A DNA stretch of 60,593 nt from a virus. Positions 30,333 to 38,237 of this stretch are shown here, piece by piece (positions within the stretch are counted from its first letter, which is position 1; each line of letters begins with the position of its first letter). Below the pieces are notes generated by a model. The model did not search any database. It worked only from the letters and a program-made list of their open reading frames with translations, and was not told the DNA's origin. Both the position numbers and the translations under genes were made by a program. Location: the IMG/VR virus record IMGVR_UViG_3300006920_000048, positions 1 through 60,593 of that record; one strand, 5' to 3'.

Positions 30333-31079
30333 TTAAGCTGCTTCTTCTTCTTTGTTTTCTTCAGAAGATCCAAAGAATTTTAGAAGAATGTGTAAGGCTT
30401 GTAGTTCTTTGGCGTTAGTACCGGGCAATAAGAACGCCTCAGCCGTTGTAAGGATATTCAATACAGCCTTGTTACAATCCTCACGGGTAAGCGTTTTACT
30501 GAGCTTTGCAGCTTCTTTGAACGCCTTGGCTTCTTCGTTACGTTTGGCCTTTTCCTTGGCTGAAGCCTTTTCAACTTCAGATTTAGGTGTGGCCTTTAGT
30601 GCTTCTGGCTTTGCTGCTGCAATCAAAGGGTGATAAGTGCGTATGCTGGTAGCTTGTGTCAGTACTTCCAACGCGGCTTTCCATCCTTTACCCTTGATAG
30701 TCTGTTTAGTACCATCTGATTCACGGCCAACGGTACCACCGTGAATCACCTTCATGGTGTTGTTCAACATTGTATTTCTACGGATTGCAATTGCTTCAGA
30801 ATTAAAAGTTAATGCAATTCTGGCCTGTACTAGCTTAAGCAATTTGGAATCGTCAAACACACCCATTTCGTTACATTTCAATACTAAGGATTTAAACGCT
30901 GTATACTCCGCACCCTCAGCCTTGTCGACAGCCTTGGACATTTTAAAATCCAGTTTGATGGCGTCTTCAAGTGCTTCGGGTAGAACTCCTACAGGTACAG
31001 CGTCGACCTTTACGGCTTTGGTTGGTGCTGGTTTGTTTGAGTTCATAACATTGTTTACAGCGTCAAGTATTTTGCTCAT
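30333..31079 (-). CDS. Charged hypothetical protein of early region
   Basis: 248 aa, AAAGGAATATATC before the ATG. N-terminal ~130 residues look folded (FKSLVLKCNEMGVFDDSKLL, MKVIHGGTVGRES), followed by a Lys/Glu/Ala-rich helix (EVEKASAKEKAKRNEEAKAF) and an acidic end (EENKEEEAA). Not recognised. It lies between the candidate origin and the third early promoter, so an initiator or early regulator is conceivable. Confidence 0.65.
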   Translation of the reverse strand: MSKILDAVNNVMNSNKPAPTKAVKVDAVPVGVLPEALEDAIKLDFKMSKAVDKAEGAEYTAFKSLVLKCNEMGVFDDSKLLKLVQARIALTFNSEAIAIRRNTMLNNTMKVIHGGTVGRESDGTKQTIKGKGWKAALEVLTQATSIRTYHPLIAAAKPEALKATPKSEVEKASAKEKAKRNEEAKAFKEAAKLSKTLTREDCNKAVLNILTTAEAFLLPGTNAKELQALHILLKFFGSSEENKEEEAA

Positions 31080-31154
31080 GATATATTCCTTTGTATAGTT
31101 TAATGGTTCAAGATTGAACCCCGCTACATACTGTCACTATGTAGCAAGATGAAT

Positions 31155-31310
31155 CTATTGGGAAACGTTTTGTAGCGCTGAATGGTACGTATTGCTTATG
31201 GCGGTAAAAGCCTCCACCACTTCGACTGCTACATGGTACATACCAGCCATGAACGCTACCACTAAGAGCAGCGATAAGATACTACCTTCTAACCCACGTA
31301 AATCAAACAT
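31155..31310 (-). CDS. 51-aa single-TM early protein
   Basis: ATG 31310 after AAAGGAGTATACACAA. MFDLRGLEGSILSLLLVVAF continues into a membrane segment and a short helical tail. First gene behind promoter 31344-31372. Confidence 0.6.
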   Translation of the reverse strand: MFDLRGLEGSILSLLLVVAFMAGMYHVAVEVVEAFTAISNTYHSALQNVSQ

Positions 31311-31343
31311 TTGTGTATACTCCTTTAAATTTAAGACAACTAC

Positions 31344-31372
31344 ATTGTATACCAAACACGCATAAAATGCAA
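31344..31372 (-). promoter_or_regulatory. Sigma70 early promoter (copy 3 of 3)
   Basis: Leftward TTGCAT, 17 bases, TACAAT. Similar to, but more diverged than, the copies at 25.49 and 28.52 kb. Here the palindrome lies upstream of the -35 instead of in the leader. Confidence 0.7.
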
Positions 31373-31383
31373 CTTGAGCCGGG

Positions 31384-31400
31384 TTAGTCCGCCGTACTAA
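31384..31400. promoter_or_regulatory. Operator-like palindrome
   Basis: TTAGTCCGCCGTACTAA, identical core to that at 26225-26241, 12 bases upstream of the -35 of the third early promoter. Confidence 0.55.
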
Positions 31401-31723
31401 TGCGGGATGGTATACATATAAAAAGCATCCTTTTTTCAGTAGCTTACCCACCCGAGGGGGTTGAGGAGACACATGCGTATGTATATATATACCCAAAGCA
31501 CGTACAGTTTTTCAGAATTTTCAGTGTTTTACCTCGTTACTATACTCTTCGATATACACAGCCAAAAGAACTTCCAGTCGAGAAAGTGATCAAAGCAACT
31601 TTTAGTATTTTCTCGATTAGACTCTCCAAGCGATGTCGGAATTCCGATAACGAAAAATTTTTTGACAAAAAATAAAATATAAGTTATAACAGTGTTTTAT
31701 CTCGTAACTTGTATAGGTGCTAT
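31401..31723. other. Divergent intergenic region with late promoter
   Basis: No gene is visible here. It contains a weak GGATG/CATCC hairpin followed by six T (31402-31440), two direct repeats of AGTGTTTTA-Y-CTCGT (31523 and 31691) and the rightward promoter at 31662-31690. This is where leftward early and rightward late transcription diverge. Confidence 0.55.
31662..31690 (+). promoter_or_regulatory. Strong sigma70 promoter for rightward late operon
   Basis: Consensus TTGACA, 17 bases of AT-rich spacer, TATAAC, 34 bases upstream of the first rightward start (31724). It is the only strong rightward promoter I see before the packaging genes. Confidence 0.8.
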
Positions 31724-31858
31724 ATGGATAATCTACGAAATAAGCTGCGTCAGCGCAAGCACCAAAAGCATGTCGTGGTGGCTGATGCTGTTAAATTCGC
31801 AATCTTTACTGCAACGTTCACTATTGCCACAGTGATCATGCTTTCTTTCTTTAAATGA
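31724..31858 (+). CDS. 44-aa single-TM mini-protein
   Basis: ATG 31724 after AGGTG; stop overlaps the next start (ATGA). A basic N-terminus (MDNLRNKLRQRKHQKH) followed by a hydrophobic segment to the end (FAIFTATFTIATVIMLSFF). First gene of the rightward operon. Confidence 0.6.
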   Translation: MDNLRNKLRQRKHQKHVVVADAVKFAIFTATFTIATVIMLSFFK

Positions 31859-32079
31859 CCATCATCTACGCAACCAAGATATGCCCTGGAACAAGAGTTC
31901 AACCACTGCACCATATGGAAGGGTCTCCTGAAAATTTCACGTATAACTCTTCTACCGTGGATGGGTTGAGTGTATACTGCAGGGGATGCGCGTGCTTCCG
32001 ACAGAAAGAATGGCGAGACAAAAACAAAGATAAAAAGAAAGCCGCACGCAAATCATATTATGCCAGGACGGGAAAATGA
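31855..32079 (+). CDS. Small Cys-containing protein, zinc-finger-like
   Basis: 74 aa. Cys10 and the block YCRGCACFRQKEWRDKNKDK suggest a small metal site followed by a basic tail, a pattern shared by many phage mini-proteins near HNH nucleases. Role unknown. Coupled on both sides by ATGA overlaps. Confidence 0.65.
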   Translation: MTIIYATKICPGTRVQPLHHMEGSPENFTYNSSTVDGLSVYCRGCACFRQKEWRDKNKDKKKAARKSYYARTGK

Positions 32080-32174
32080 TACCTCTTACAATATTACTCT
32101 TTTGGATCTGCTTATACACGCATTTGTACACAGAGTACCTGCTTGACGAAATAGACAAGGTGTGTAGAAAATGA
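32076..32174 (+). CDS. 32-aa membrane peptide
   Basis: ATG 32076 overlaps the previous stop and its own stop overlaps the next start (ATGA at both ends). MIPLTILLFWICLYTHLYTE is hydrophobic, then a charged tail. The double overlap in a run of coupled genes supports it. Confidence 0.5.
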   Translation: MIPLTILLFWICLYTHLYTEYLLDEIDKVCRK

Positions 32175-32392
32175 GCAAGAAAATGAAAAGTACACACCAA
32201 GTCAGGTTATGGATAATGGGTGTTAATTGGGATGGTGTGGAGGTAGGGTGGTCTGAGTGGAGATGCTACAAAAGTGTGCGTGCTGCTATACAGGGTATGT
32301 GTGATATAAAGAAAAGCGAGCCTGGGTGCAGACATGGGCGACGCTGGAAGATACTAGATCAAACCACAAGAAACATCTCTTTGTATGGGTGA
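32171..32392 (+). CDS. Small hypothetical protein
   Basis: 73 aa, basic and Trp-rich (VRLWIMGVNWDGVEVGWSEW), resembling a small beta-barrel. Start overlaps the preceding stop. Not recognised. Confidence 0.6.
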   Translation: MSKKMKSTHQVRLWIMGVNWDGVEVGWSEWRCYKSVRAAIQGMCDIKKSEPGCRHGRRWKILDQTTRNISLYG

Positions 32393-32398
32393 CAAAAA

Positions 32399-32914
32399 AT
32401 GAAACGAGATATGCAACAGACAGAGGAAGACTACCAAGAAGACTATGGTACGTCAGTGACAGTTCGTCAGCCCAAGACTTCCCCGGTACGACCACTGAGA
32501 CCAGCTGACCCGTCCAACCTTGGGTACCCGGCGACACTACCGATAGAGGTGGCGCTGAAGACTGACTCTATACAGAACATATGCAAGGCATACGATCTTA
32601 CCCGTGAGCAGTGGCAAGCGTTGTGTAAGGATAAGTCATTCCAGGAAGACTTCAGGGTTGCTCAAGGTCTGATCGCTGAAGGGTTCGGGTTCAAGCTAAA
32701 GGCTGCTATGCAAGCTGATGCTCTGCTCAAAACCAGCTGGGAGATAATTCATGACAGACTTACACCTCCAAATGTCAAGGCTGATCTGATAAAGAGTACT
32801 GTGAGATGGGCTGGTCATGACACACCTGCTCCAGCTGATGCTGGTGGCACAGGCTTTTCCATAAACATAAACTTCACTAAACCAGCCGAGTCAAGGATAA
32901 TAGATGCTGAGTAA
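32399..32914 (+). CDS. Candidate small terminase subunit
   Basis: 171 aa. After a disordered N-terminus comes YPATLPIEVALKTDSIQNI, an HTH-like segment (ICKAYDLTREQWQALCKD), a long helix (GFGFKLKAAMQADALLKTSW) and SVKADLIK-like VKADLIKSTVRWAGHD. This layout (DNA-binding helices then an oligomerisation helix) fits TerS, and it lies just upstream of the large terminase with only four small genes between. Assignment is by position and layout. Confidence 0.6.
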   Translation: MKRDMQQTEEDYQEDYGTSVTVRQPKTSPVRPLRPADPSNLGYPATLPIEVALKTDSIQNICKAYDLTREQWQALCKDKSFQEDFRVAQGLIAEGFGFKLKAAMQADALLKTSWEIIHDRLTPPNVKADLIKSTVRWAGHDTPAPADAGGTGFSININFTKPAESRIIDAE

Positions 32915-33071
32915 TGCACTGGTGCTAAAAGCAATAGGAGCTGCGTTTGTTGCCGGATTTGTTATGGGATTTCTGTTTGGCGCGTACCACAGTGACCACA
33001 CACTTACCCAATCCATAGGCGAGCTTATACGAGTCAAACAAATGATACGTGAGGAATTCGATGTCGAGTAA
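32904..33071 (+). CDS. 55-aa single-TM mini-protein
   Basis: ATG 32904 six bases after AAGGA, overlapping the TerS-like gene end by 11. A membrane segment IGAAFVAGFVMGFLFGAY is followed by a helical tail (TLTQSIGELIRVKQMIREEF). Membrane protein of unknown role in the packaging region. Confidence 0.6.
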   Translation: MLSNALVLKAIGAAFVAGFVMGFLFGAYHSDHTLTQSIGELIRVKQMIREEFDVE

Positions 33072-33255
33072 ATGCACATATTGCCATAGACCGGCGGATG
33101 ATGACTCCAAGTATTCGTACGGAGTTCCTGGCCATAAGTACGTCGTTAAGTGCAACAGATGGTGGTGTACACTCAAGCAAAAATGCAGCAGACAACTCAA
33201 ACAGTTAATATTCAAGGTGTGCAGCTACGTCATAGATAAGGTCAAACATGGCTAA
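33061..33255 (+). CDS. Zinc-ribbon-like mini-protein
   Basis: Start ATG 33061, six bases after GAGG. The 64-aa product has C-T-Y-C near the N-terminus and KCNRWWC about 25 residues later, a four-Cys zinc-ribbon arrangement, then a basic helix (KQKCSRQLKQLIFK). Role unknown. Confidence 0.65.
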   Translation: MSSKCTYCHRPADDDSKYSYGVPGHKYVVKCNRWWCTLKQKCSRQLKQLIFKVCSYVIDKVKHG

Positions 33256-33289
33256 GAAACCAAAGGCACTAATTTCAACAGGAGAAAAC

Positions 33290-33508
33290 ATGGAAAATGA
33301 ACATATAGGTTCTGGCCCTATTTCGGAGGAAGAGGCAAGAATAGGTATCCAGATGAAAGCTCAAGCCCAGAAGCTACATCGGCTGATTGCAGAGTTGGAG
33401 GCGTTGGGAGAGTCTGACCAGAGAGCCATCACTCTTGCCAAGACAAATTTGCAGCAAGGTTTTATGTGGTTAAATAGAAGTATAGTGAAACCAGAGATAT
33501 TTTGGTAA
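33290..33508 (+). CDS. Acb2/Tad1-type cyclic-oligonucleotide sponge-like protein
   Basis: Start chosen at ATG 33290 directly after AGGAGAAAAC; an ATG at 33248 lacks a ribosome binding site. The 72-aa product is a helical hairpin: MKAQAQKLHRLIAELEAL, then DQRAITLAKTNLQQGFMWL and RSIVKPEIFW. The order A-x-T-x-L-Q-x-G-F-M-x-L-x-R-x-[IV]-x-x-P is that of the Acb2 family (T4 Vs.4-like), which binds CBASS cyclic oligonucleotides and blocks host defence. Its place just before the terminase, in a region of variable small genes, fits an anti-defence gene. Confidence 0.7.
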   Translation: MENEHIGSGPISEEEARIGIQMKAQAQKLHRLIAELEALGESDQRAITLAKTNLQQGFMWLNRSIVKPEIFW

Positions 33509-33517
33509 AGGGTCATT

Positions 33518-34939
33518 GTGGCTAAGAAACCAGGGGTTCATTACAGCCCTCCACCGATTACGGAAGACTTCATCCAGGATTATATACCAGGGGAACTTTT
33601 CTTTTCGTTCATTGTCGGCCCGTTCGGTAGTGGTAAGACCACTGGCGCGTTGATGAAGATCGCGTATATGGCGTCGCTACAAGAACCTAACTCTGATGGT
33701 ATGCGCAAAACGCGCTGTGTGGTCGTTCGTAATACGTTCCCGCAGTTGAGAGATACCACGATCTCCTCTTTCAACTACTGGTTCAAGGACGGTGAGGCTG
33801 GTAAGTGGTTCGCTACCAAAAATACGTTCTTGTTGAAGTTTGCTGATGTTGAGTGCGAAGTCATGTTCCGTGCGTTGGATAACGCAGCTGATATTGCCAG
33901 AGTGCTGTCTCTTGAGACGACGTTCGCGGTATTGGATGAGTTTGTGCAGATTCAACCAGAGATCGTTGAGGCGCTGTCTGGTCGTTGTGGTCGGTACCCG
34001 CCAGCGTTTGAAGGTGGAGCTACGAATTTTGGGATGTGGGGTGCTAGTAATCCTGGTGAGGAGGATACGTGGTGGTTTGAGCATTTGTTGGAAAAGAAAC
34101 CAGGGAACGTGGCTTATTTTCATCAACCGAGCGGCTTATCGGAGGCACCTGAGAATTTTGAAAACTTACCGAAAAACTATTACAAAAATTTGGCCAAGGG
34201 AAAATCTTGGGCGTGGATCAAGCAGTTTATCGAGGCGGAGTGGGGTTACTCGCTCGCAGGCCGTCCAGTGGTTCCGACCTTCTCCCGCGAGATTCACGTC
34301 TCATCCAAACCACTCACCGCAGACCCCTATCTTCCGCTCATCATCGGTTATGATCCAGGAATGCACTGCGCACTCATCTTTGGTCAAGAAGACCTCTTCG
34401 GACGACTGTTCGTAGTTGATGAGTTAATCCTGGAGGGCTATGGTGCCAAAAGGATGATTGAAGACCAGTTGATACCGCTAATAAAGCGGAAATACAGCGA
34501 ATTTGAGATCATCATAAGTCCTGATCCAGCGGTAAATGGTAGAACACAGACAGATGAAACAACAGTAAGACAAGTGCTTAAGGATAAAAAATACGCTAAA
34601 TTTTTCTCTGTTTACACCGATGGGCAGAACACAAGGAACCTGTTGCAACCTCGCCTTGATGCCATAGACTACTTCACTACACGCCTTACTGAACGTGGGG
34701 CCGCATTGGTGATCGACCCAGGGTGTAAGAAGATAATCCGTGCTCTTGTCAGCGGTTGGAGATTCGAGAAAACACAGAAAGGTGAAGAGAAGGCCAAACC
34801 GGAGAAGAACCCATCCTCGCACCCAGGGGATGCATTTGGTTATCTTTGCAGGTATTATGTAAGCCACACGGCTAAGCATGGAAGTAGAATGTCCCCGAAG
34901 ACTTTCAGGCCACCGACATTTAATAATGCGTATGTATAA
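33518..34939 (+). CDS. terL: Terminase large subunit
   Basis: GTG start with AAGGG five bases before. The 473-aa protein has the ATPase motifs VGPFGSGKTT (~33-42) and FAVLDEF (~137-143) with SNP-like GASNPG coupling region. The RNase-H-like nuclease has GYDPG (~275), SPDP (~330) and HPGDAFGY (~434) as the acidic triad. It packages DNA into the prohead with the portal encoded next. The first five codons are nearly identical to DNA at 33248. Confidence 0.93.
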   Translation: MAKKPGVHYSPPPITEDFIQDYIPGELFFSFIVGPFGSGKTTGALMKIAYMASLQEPNSDGMRKTRCVVVRNTFPQLRDTTISSFNYWFKDGEAGKWFATKNTFLLKFADVECEVMFRALDNAADIARVLSLETTFAVLDEFVQIQPEIVEALSGRCGRYPPAFEGGATNFGMWGASNPGEEDTWWFEHLLEKKPGNVAYFHQPSGLSEAPENFENLPKNYYKNLAKGKSWAWIKQFIEAEWGYSLAGRPVVPTFSREIHVSSKPLTADPYLPLIIGYDPGMHCALIFGQEDLFGRLFVVDELILEGYGAKRMIEDQLIPLIKRKYSEFEIIISPDPAVNGRTQTDETTVRQVLKDKKYAKFFSVYTDGQNTRNLLQPRLDAIDYFTTRLTERGAALVIDPGCKKIIRALVSGWRFEKTQKGEEKAKPEKNPSSHPGDAFGYLCRYYVSHTAKHGSRMSPKTFRPPTFNNAYV

Positions 34940-34953
34940 AACCGAGGACGAAC

Positions 34954-37188
34954 ATGGCAACTCCTGAAATCACAGATGTTGAATTGGATGTAGATGGCAA
35001 GGCGATCCCTGTATTTAACAAGGAAGCACTGGCCTCTGTAGGTATGGAGCTTGAGAAGAAATACAAGGCTTTTGAAGCCGATAGAGTACCTGCTGAACAG
35101 CAATGGATGCAGAATGCCAGACAGCGATTAGGTATTTACGACGCGGATCTTTTGAAAGAGATTGGCCCCAACAGATCGAAAGCATACCCTAAGGTAACTA
35201 GGGCCAAATGTGTGTCCATGCTGTCAAAACTCATGAATCTGCTGTTTCCAGTGGGTGACGAGAATTGGACAGTTGAACCGTCAGAAATCCCAAATCTAGA
35301 CAAAGAGGATTTGGATCTTGTTTTGCAGAAGCTCATGGATGGAAAAGATCCTAACGCCGATCTGACAGATGAAGAGATTGAACAGGCCATACGTGAGTTT
35401 GCTGCGATTCGTGGCAAGAACCTCGCTAACCTGATAACTGACCAGCTCAGCGAGCTTGGTGGTGATCGTACGCTTAATTACACACGGTTATGTAGAGCGG
35501 TACTTAAGAGCGGGATTGAGTATGGAATCGGCGTGCTGTCCGGCCCATTCGTTGACGAGAAGGAAGTCAGGACGTGGACAACCGATCTGGACGGCAAACC
35601 TGTTGCTGTGACCAAGACTGTGAGTAGACCATTGTTTGAATATGTGCCGATTTGGGACTATTACCCAGACTTAAGTGCGCGATATTTCATCCAAATGTCA
35701 GGTCAGTTCCACCGAAAAGTGATGTCAAAGCATCAATTTATAGCACTAAAACAGCGCGATGACTTTATAGTTGACCAGATAAATAACGTTCTGGAGCTGC
35801 TTCCGAACGGAAATTATCAGAAAAAATCATTTGAAATAGAGCTTACCAGCCATGGTGTGCAGTCAAACACAGCACCGTCAACAGATAACAAAGGCAAGTA
35901 CGAGGTCATGGTATGGCTTGGATTCTGGTCTGGTAGAAAGCTTAAAGAGCTAGGCATCACCATCCCCGAAGATCGGTTGAATGATGATGTTAGGGCGCAT
36001 ATCTGGTTCGTCAAGAACACAGTTATCAAAGCTGTTCTTGACCCATGGAGTGACTTGCTTGGGCCGGATGAAACGGTTGAAATGTTCCACCAGTTCATAT
36101 TTGAGGAAGATGAGACCTCAATTATCGGTCAAGGGCTACCTCAGATCGTTCGTGATAGTCAGCTGGGGATTTGTGCAGGTACTCGCATGGTGTTGGACAA
36201 CAGCTCGATACAGCGCAATTTCGAGCTTAACACATCCATGCTTATGCCAGACCAAGACATGACAACCACGTCGAACGATAAGATATGGTACAGAGATGAT
36301 GATGGCCCGACAGCAAATACACCTGCTTTTAAGGTCATTGACATCCCATCACGACTTACGGAGATGCAGGCTATCATCGCGTTATTCCAAAGCTTTGCTG
36401 ACCAGGAGACGTTCGTTAATGCGGCTACAGGCGGTGATATGCAGAAAGGGCCGAGTGAACCATTCAGGACAGCGGCAGGCGCATCCATGCTTCGTGGAGA
36501 GGCAGCACTCCCATACAAGGACGTGGTGCGCAATTTCGACGTGTTTACAGAGTCTGTCATACGCTCTTTAATTCAGTTCAACAAGGTGTTTAATGAGCCT
36601 GACAACCAGTCGATTCGTGGGGATTTTCAAGCTATCGCTCGTGGCGCCACAAGTCTCATTGCTAAAGAAGTTCTGGGCATACAGCTTGATAACTTAGCGT
36701 CTACACTTACTGATGAAGAAAAGAAATATGTAGATTTTAGAAAGTTGGCCATTCTGCGCGTCAAAGTGCGCGATCTTGAATCCAGCGATGTGATCGTGGA
36801 TGAGATAGAGGCTAGGCGTATTGATGAAGCTGAGGCTCAGGCCAACGCAGAGGCCAGACAGCTTCAGACACAACAACTCTCGGCTACGTTGAGAGAAACT
36901 CTTGCCAAGACATTGAAAGACATGTCCTTGGCCAATAAAAACCAAGCGGCTGCAGAGGCGCAAACTGCCGGCGTTATTTTAGATTCACTTGAGGAGGGAT
37001 TGAATGCTACCGAGCAGATTAGTGATGGAGAAGGAACTGCTGGAGAAAGTCCGGCTAAACAACTCGAACTTGGCACTTCGGGACTTGGTGAAGCTGCTGA
37101 AGCTGCGACGGAGCAAATCGCAGGAGGCGTTGGTGCGGTGCCAGCCAGATCAGTTCCTGCAGGAGCAGGCCAAGGCGCGGGTATATGA
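34954..37188 (+). CDS. Portal protein
   Basis: 744 aa, directly after the terminase, with GAGGACGAAC before the ATG. Podovirus-type portal features: N-terminal helical clip region (PAEQQWMQNARQRLGIYDAD), LMNLLFPVGDENW, EYGIGVLSGPF and FEYVPIWDYYPD wing, MLMPDQDMTT crown-side segment, then a long C-terminal helix (~610-690). The last ~60 residues are Gly/Ala/Glu-rich and overlap another gene in the +1 frame (37004-37240), so they may be an overprinted extension. Confidence 0.9.
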   Translation: MATPEITDVELDVDGKAIPVFNKEALASVGMELEKKYKAFEADRVPAEQQWMQNARQRLGIYDADLLKEIGPNRSKAYPKVTRAKCVSMLSKLMNLLFPVGDENWTVEPSEIPNLDKEDLDLVLQKLMDGKDPNADLTDEEIEQAIREFAAIRGKNLANLITDQLSELGGDRTLNYTRLCRAVLKSGIEYGIGVLSGPFVDEKEVRTWTTDLDGKPVAVTKTVSRPLFEYVPIWDYYPDLSARYFIQMSGQFHRKVMSKHQFIALKQRDDFIVDQINNVLELLPNGNYQKKSFEIELTSHGVQSNTAPSTDNKGKYEVMVWLGFWSGRKLKELGITIPEDRLNDDVRAHIWFVKNTVIKAVLDPWSDLLGPDETVEMFHQFIFEEDETSIIGQGLPQIVRDSQLGICAGTRMVLDNSSIQRNFELNTSMLMPDQDMTTTSNDKIWYRDDDGPTANTPAFKVIDIPSRLTEMQAIIALFQSFADQETFVNAATGGDMQKGPSEPFRTAAGASMLRGEAALPYKDVVRNFDVFTESVIRSLIQFNKVFNEPDNQSIRGDFQAIARGATSLIAKEVLGIQLDNLASTLTDEEKKYVDFRKLAILRVKVRDLESSDVIVDEIEARRIDEAEAQANAEARQLQTQQLSATLRETLAKTLKDMSLANKNQAAAEAQTAGVILDSLEEGLNATEQISDGEGTAGESPAKQLELGTSGLGEAAEAATEQIAGGVGAVPARSVPAGAGQGAGI

Positions 37189-37240
37189 TAAACTAATCAC
37201 TGAAATAGAAAACACCAACCCCATAACAACAGGAGAATAA
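37004..37240 (+). CDS. Overlapping helical protein inside the portal 3' end
   Basis: 78 aa in the +1 frame relative to the portal. The start has an excellent ribosome binding site, GAGGAGGG, five bases before ATG 37004, and 185 bases overlap the portal gene. The sequence ELLEKVRLNNSNLALRDLVK, then SQEALVRCQPDQFLQEQAKA and a Leu-rich end, looks like a genuine small helical protein of the type that follows portal genes in other phages. It ends five bases before the scaffold start. Confidence 0.65.
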   Translation: MLPSRLVMEKELLEKVRLNNSNLALRDLVKLLKLRRSKSQEALVRCQPDQFLQEQAKARVYDKLITEIENTNPITTGE

Positions 37241-37244
37241 TTTT

Positions 37245-38237
37245 ATGACTATCGAAGATTTAGCATCAGCCACAGCGGAAGCAGGTGCGGCGACAGAAGA
37301 TGAAGTGGTGTTGACTGAAGAGGAGGCGTTTTCCGCTGCCTTTGACGAAGCAACCACAGTTCTTAGTGACGACACTGATGCAGAAGATACAGATGATGGC
37401 GCCACAGGTGCTGAAGGAGCCACCACAGATGCTACTGACGATAGTGGCTCTGGGGATGCTGATGGTGACGTTGATGATGGCGCAGCAGCGCCAACCAAAG
37501 ACGAGGTTGTATCGGCTGAGACGAATACAGCCTCCGCAAGAGAATTAGCTCTCCAGGCCCAGATTGATGAGTTGAAAGCAGCCGCCACTGCAGCGGTTAC
37601 TCCAGACACAAAACCCGTTGTGGAGCCTGAACCTGCGGCTGAGACTCCACAACCAACCCTGACAGAAGCGGAGGTAGCCAAGGTTACTGCGTACCGTGAG
37701 GAGTGGGGCGATGTAGCAGAAGCCGAGGCTCTTATTCGCAAGGAAGAGAATCAGGCGATTGTTGGGTATATCTTCAATCAAGTGAGGGATGTCCTGGCAC
37801 CACTTCTTGCCGCGCACGAGACTAGAAATGGCCGTGATCAGTATACAGAGTTAGTGGCTTTAGTTCCTGATTACGATACAGTTCGGGATAAAGCGGTAGA
37901 CTGGGTAGATAAGATGCCAGACGGTGTGAATAAGAAAATTTACACAGAGGTGACTAAGACAGGTACTCCTGATGAAGTCGCTGAAATGATAAACGCTTAC
38001 AAGAAGGCCACCGGGTATGAAACTAGCGCGGCGAGTACAGCGGGAGCGAAGCCTGAGGGATCGGGAGCAGAGGCAGAAGTTCAGAAAACAACAGGAACGG
38101 GAGCAGCAGCGAAACCGTCAGGAAAAGCGGCATCGGCGCTCAAAGTCGTAAAAACCGTCCGTTCTAAAACCAACACAGGAGGAGTTGATGTAAACGATTT
38201 CGACACAGCATTTGACGAATTCGCCCAAAAGAAGTAG
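37245..38237 (+). CDS. Capsid scaffolding protein
   Basis: 330 aa between portal and capsid. The first ~110 residues are very acidic, Ala/Asp/Thr-rich; the middle is helical (ELALQAQIDELKAAATAA, VTAYREEWGDVAEAEALIRK); the C-terminus is basic (ASALKVVKTVRSKT) and ends DFDTAFDEFAQKK. Acidic start and basic helical end are the standard make-up of scaffolds. AGGAG nine bases before ATG. Confidence 0.8.
   Translation: MTIEDLASATAEAGAATEDEVVLTEEEAFSAAFDEATTVLSDDTDAEDTDDGATGAEGATTDATDDSGSGDADGDVDDGAAAPTKDEVVSAETNTASARELALQAQIDELKAAATAAVTPDTKPVVEPEPAAETPQPTLTEAEVAKVTAYREEWGDVAEAEALIRKEENQAIVGYIFNQVRDVLAPLLAAHETRNGRDQYTELVALVPDYDTVRDKAVDWVDKMPDGVNKKIYTEVTKTGTPDEVAEMINAYKKATGYETSAASTAGAKPEGSGAEAEVQKTTGTGAAAKPSGKAASALKVVKTVRSKTNTGGVDVNDFDTAFDEFAQKK

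Noticed and set aside
34478-34960. 160-codon leftward frame opposite the terminase
   Set aside because: Antisense shadow of a clear terminase nuclease domain, with no domain features of its own.
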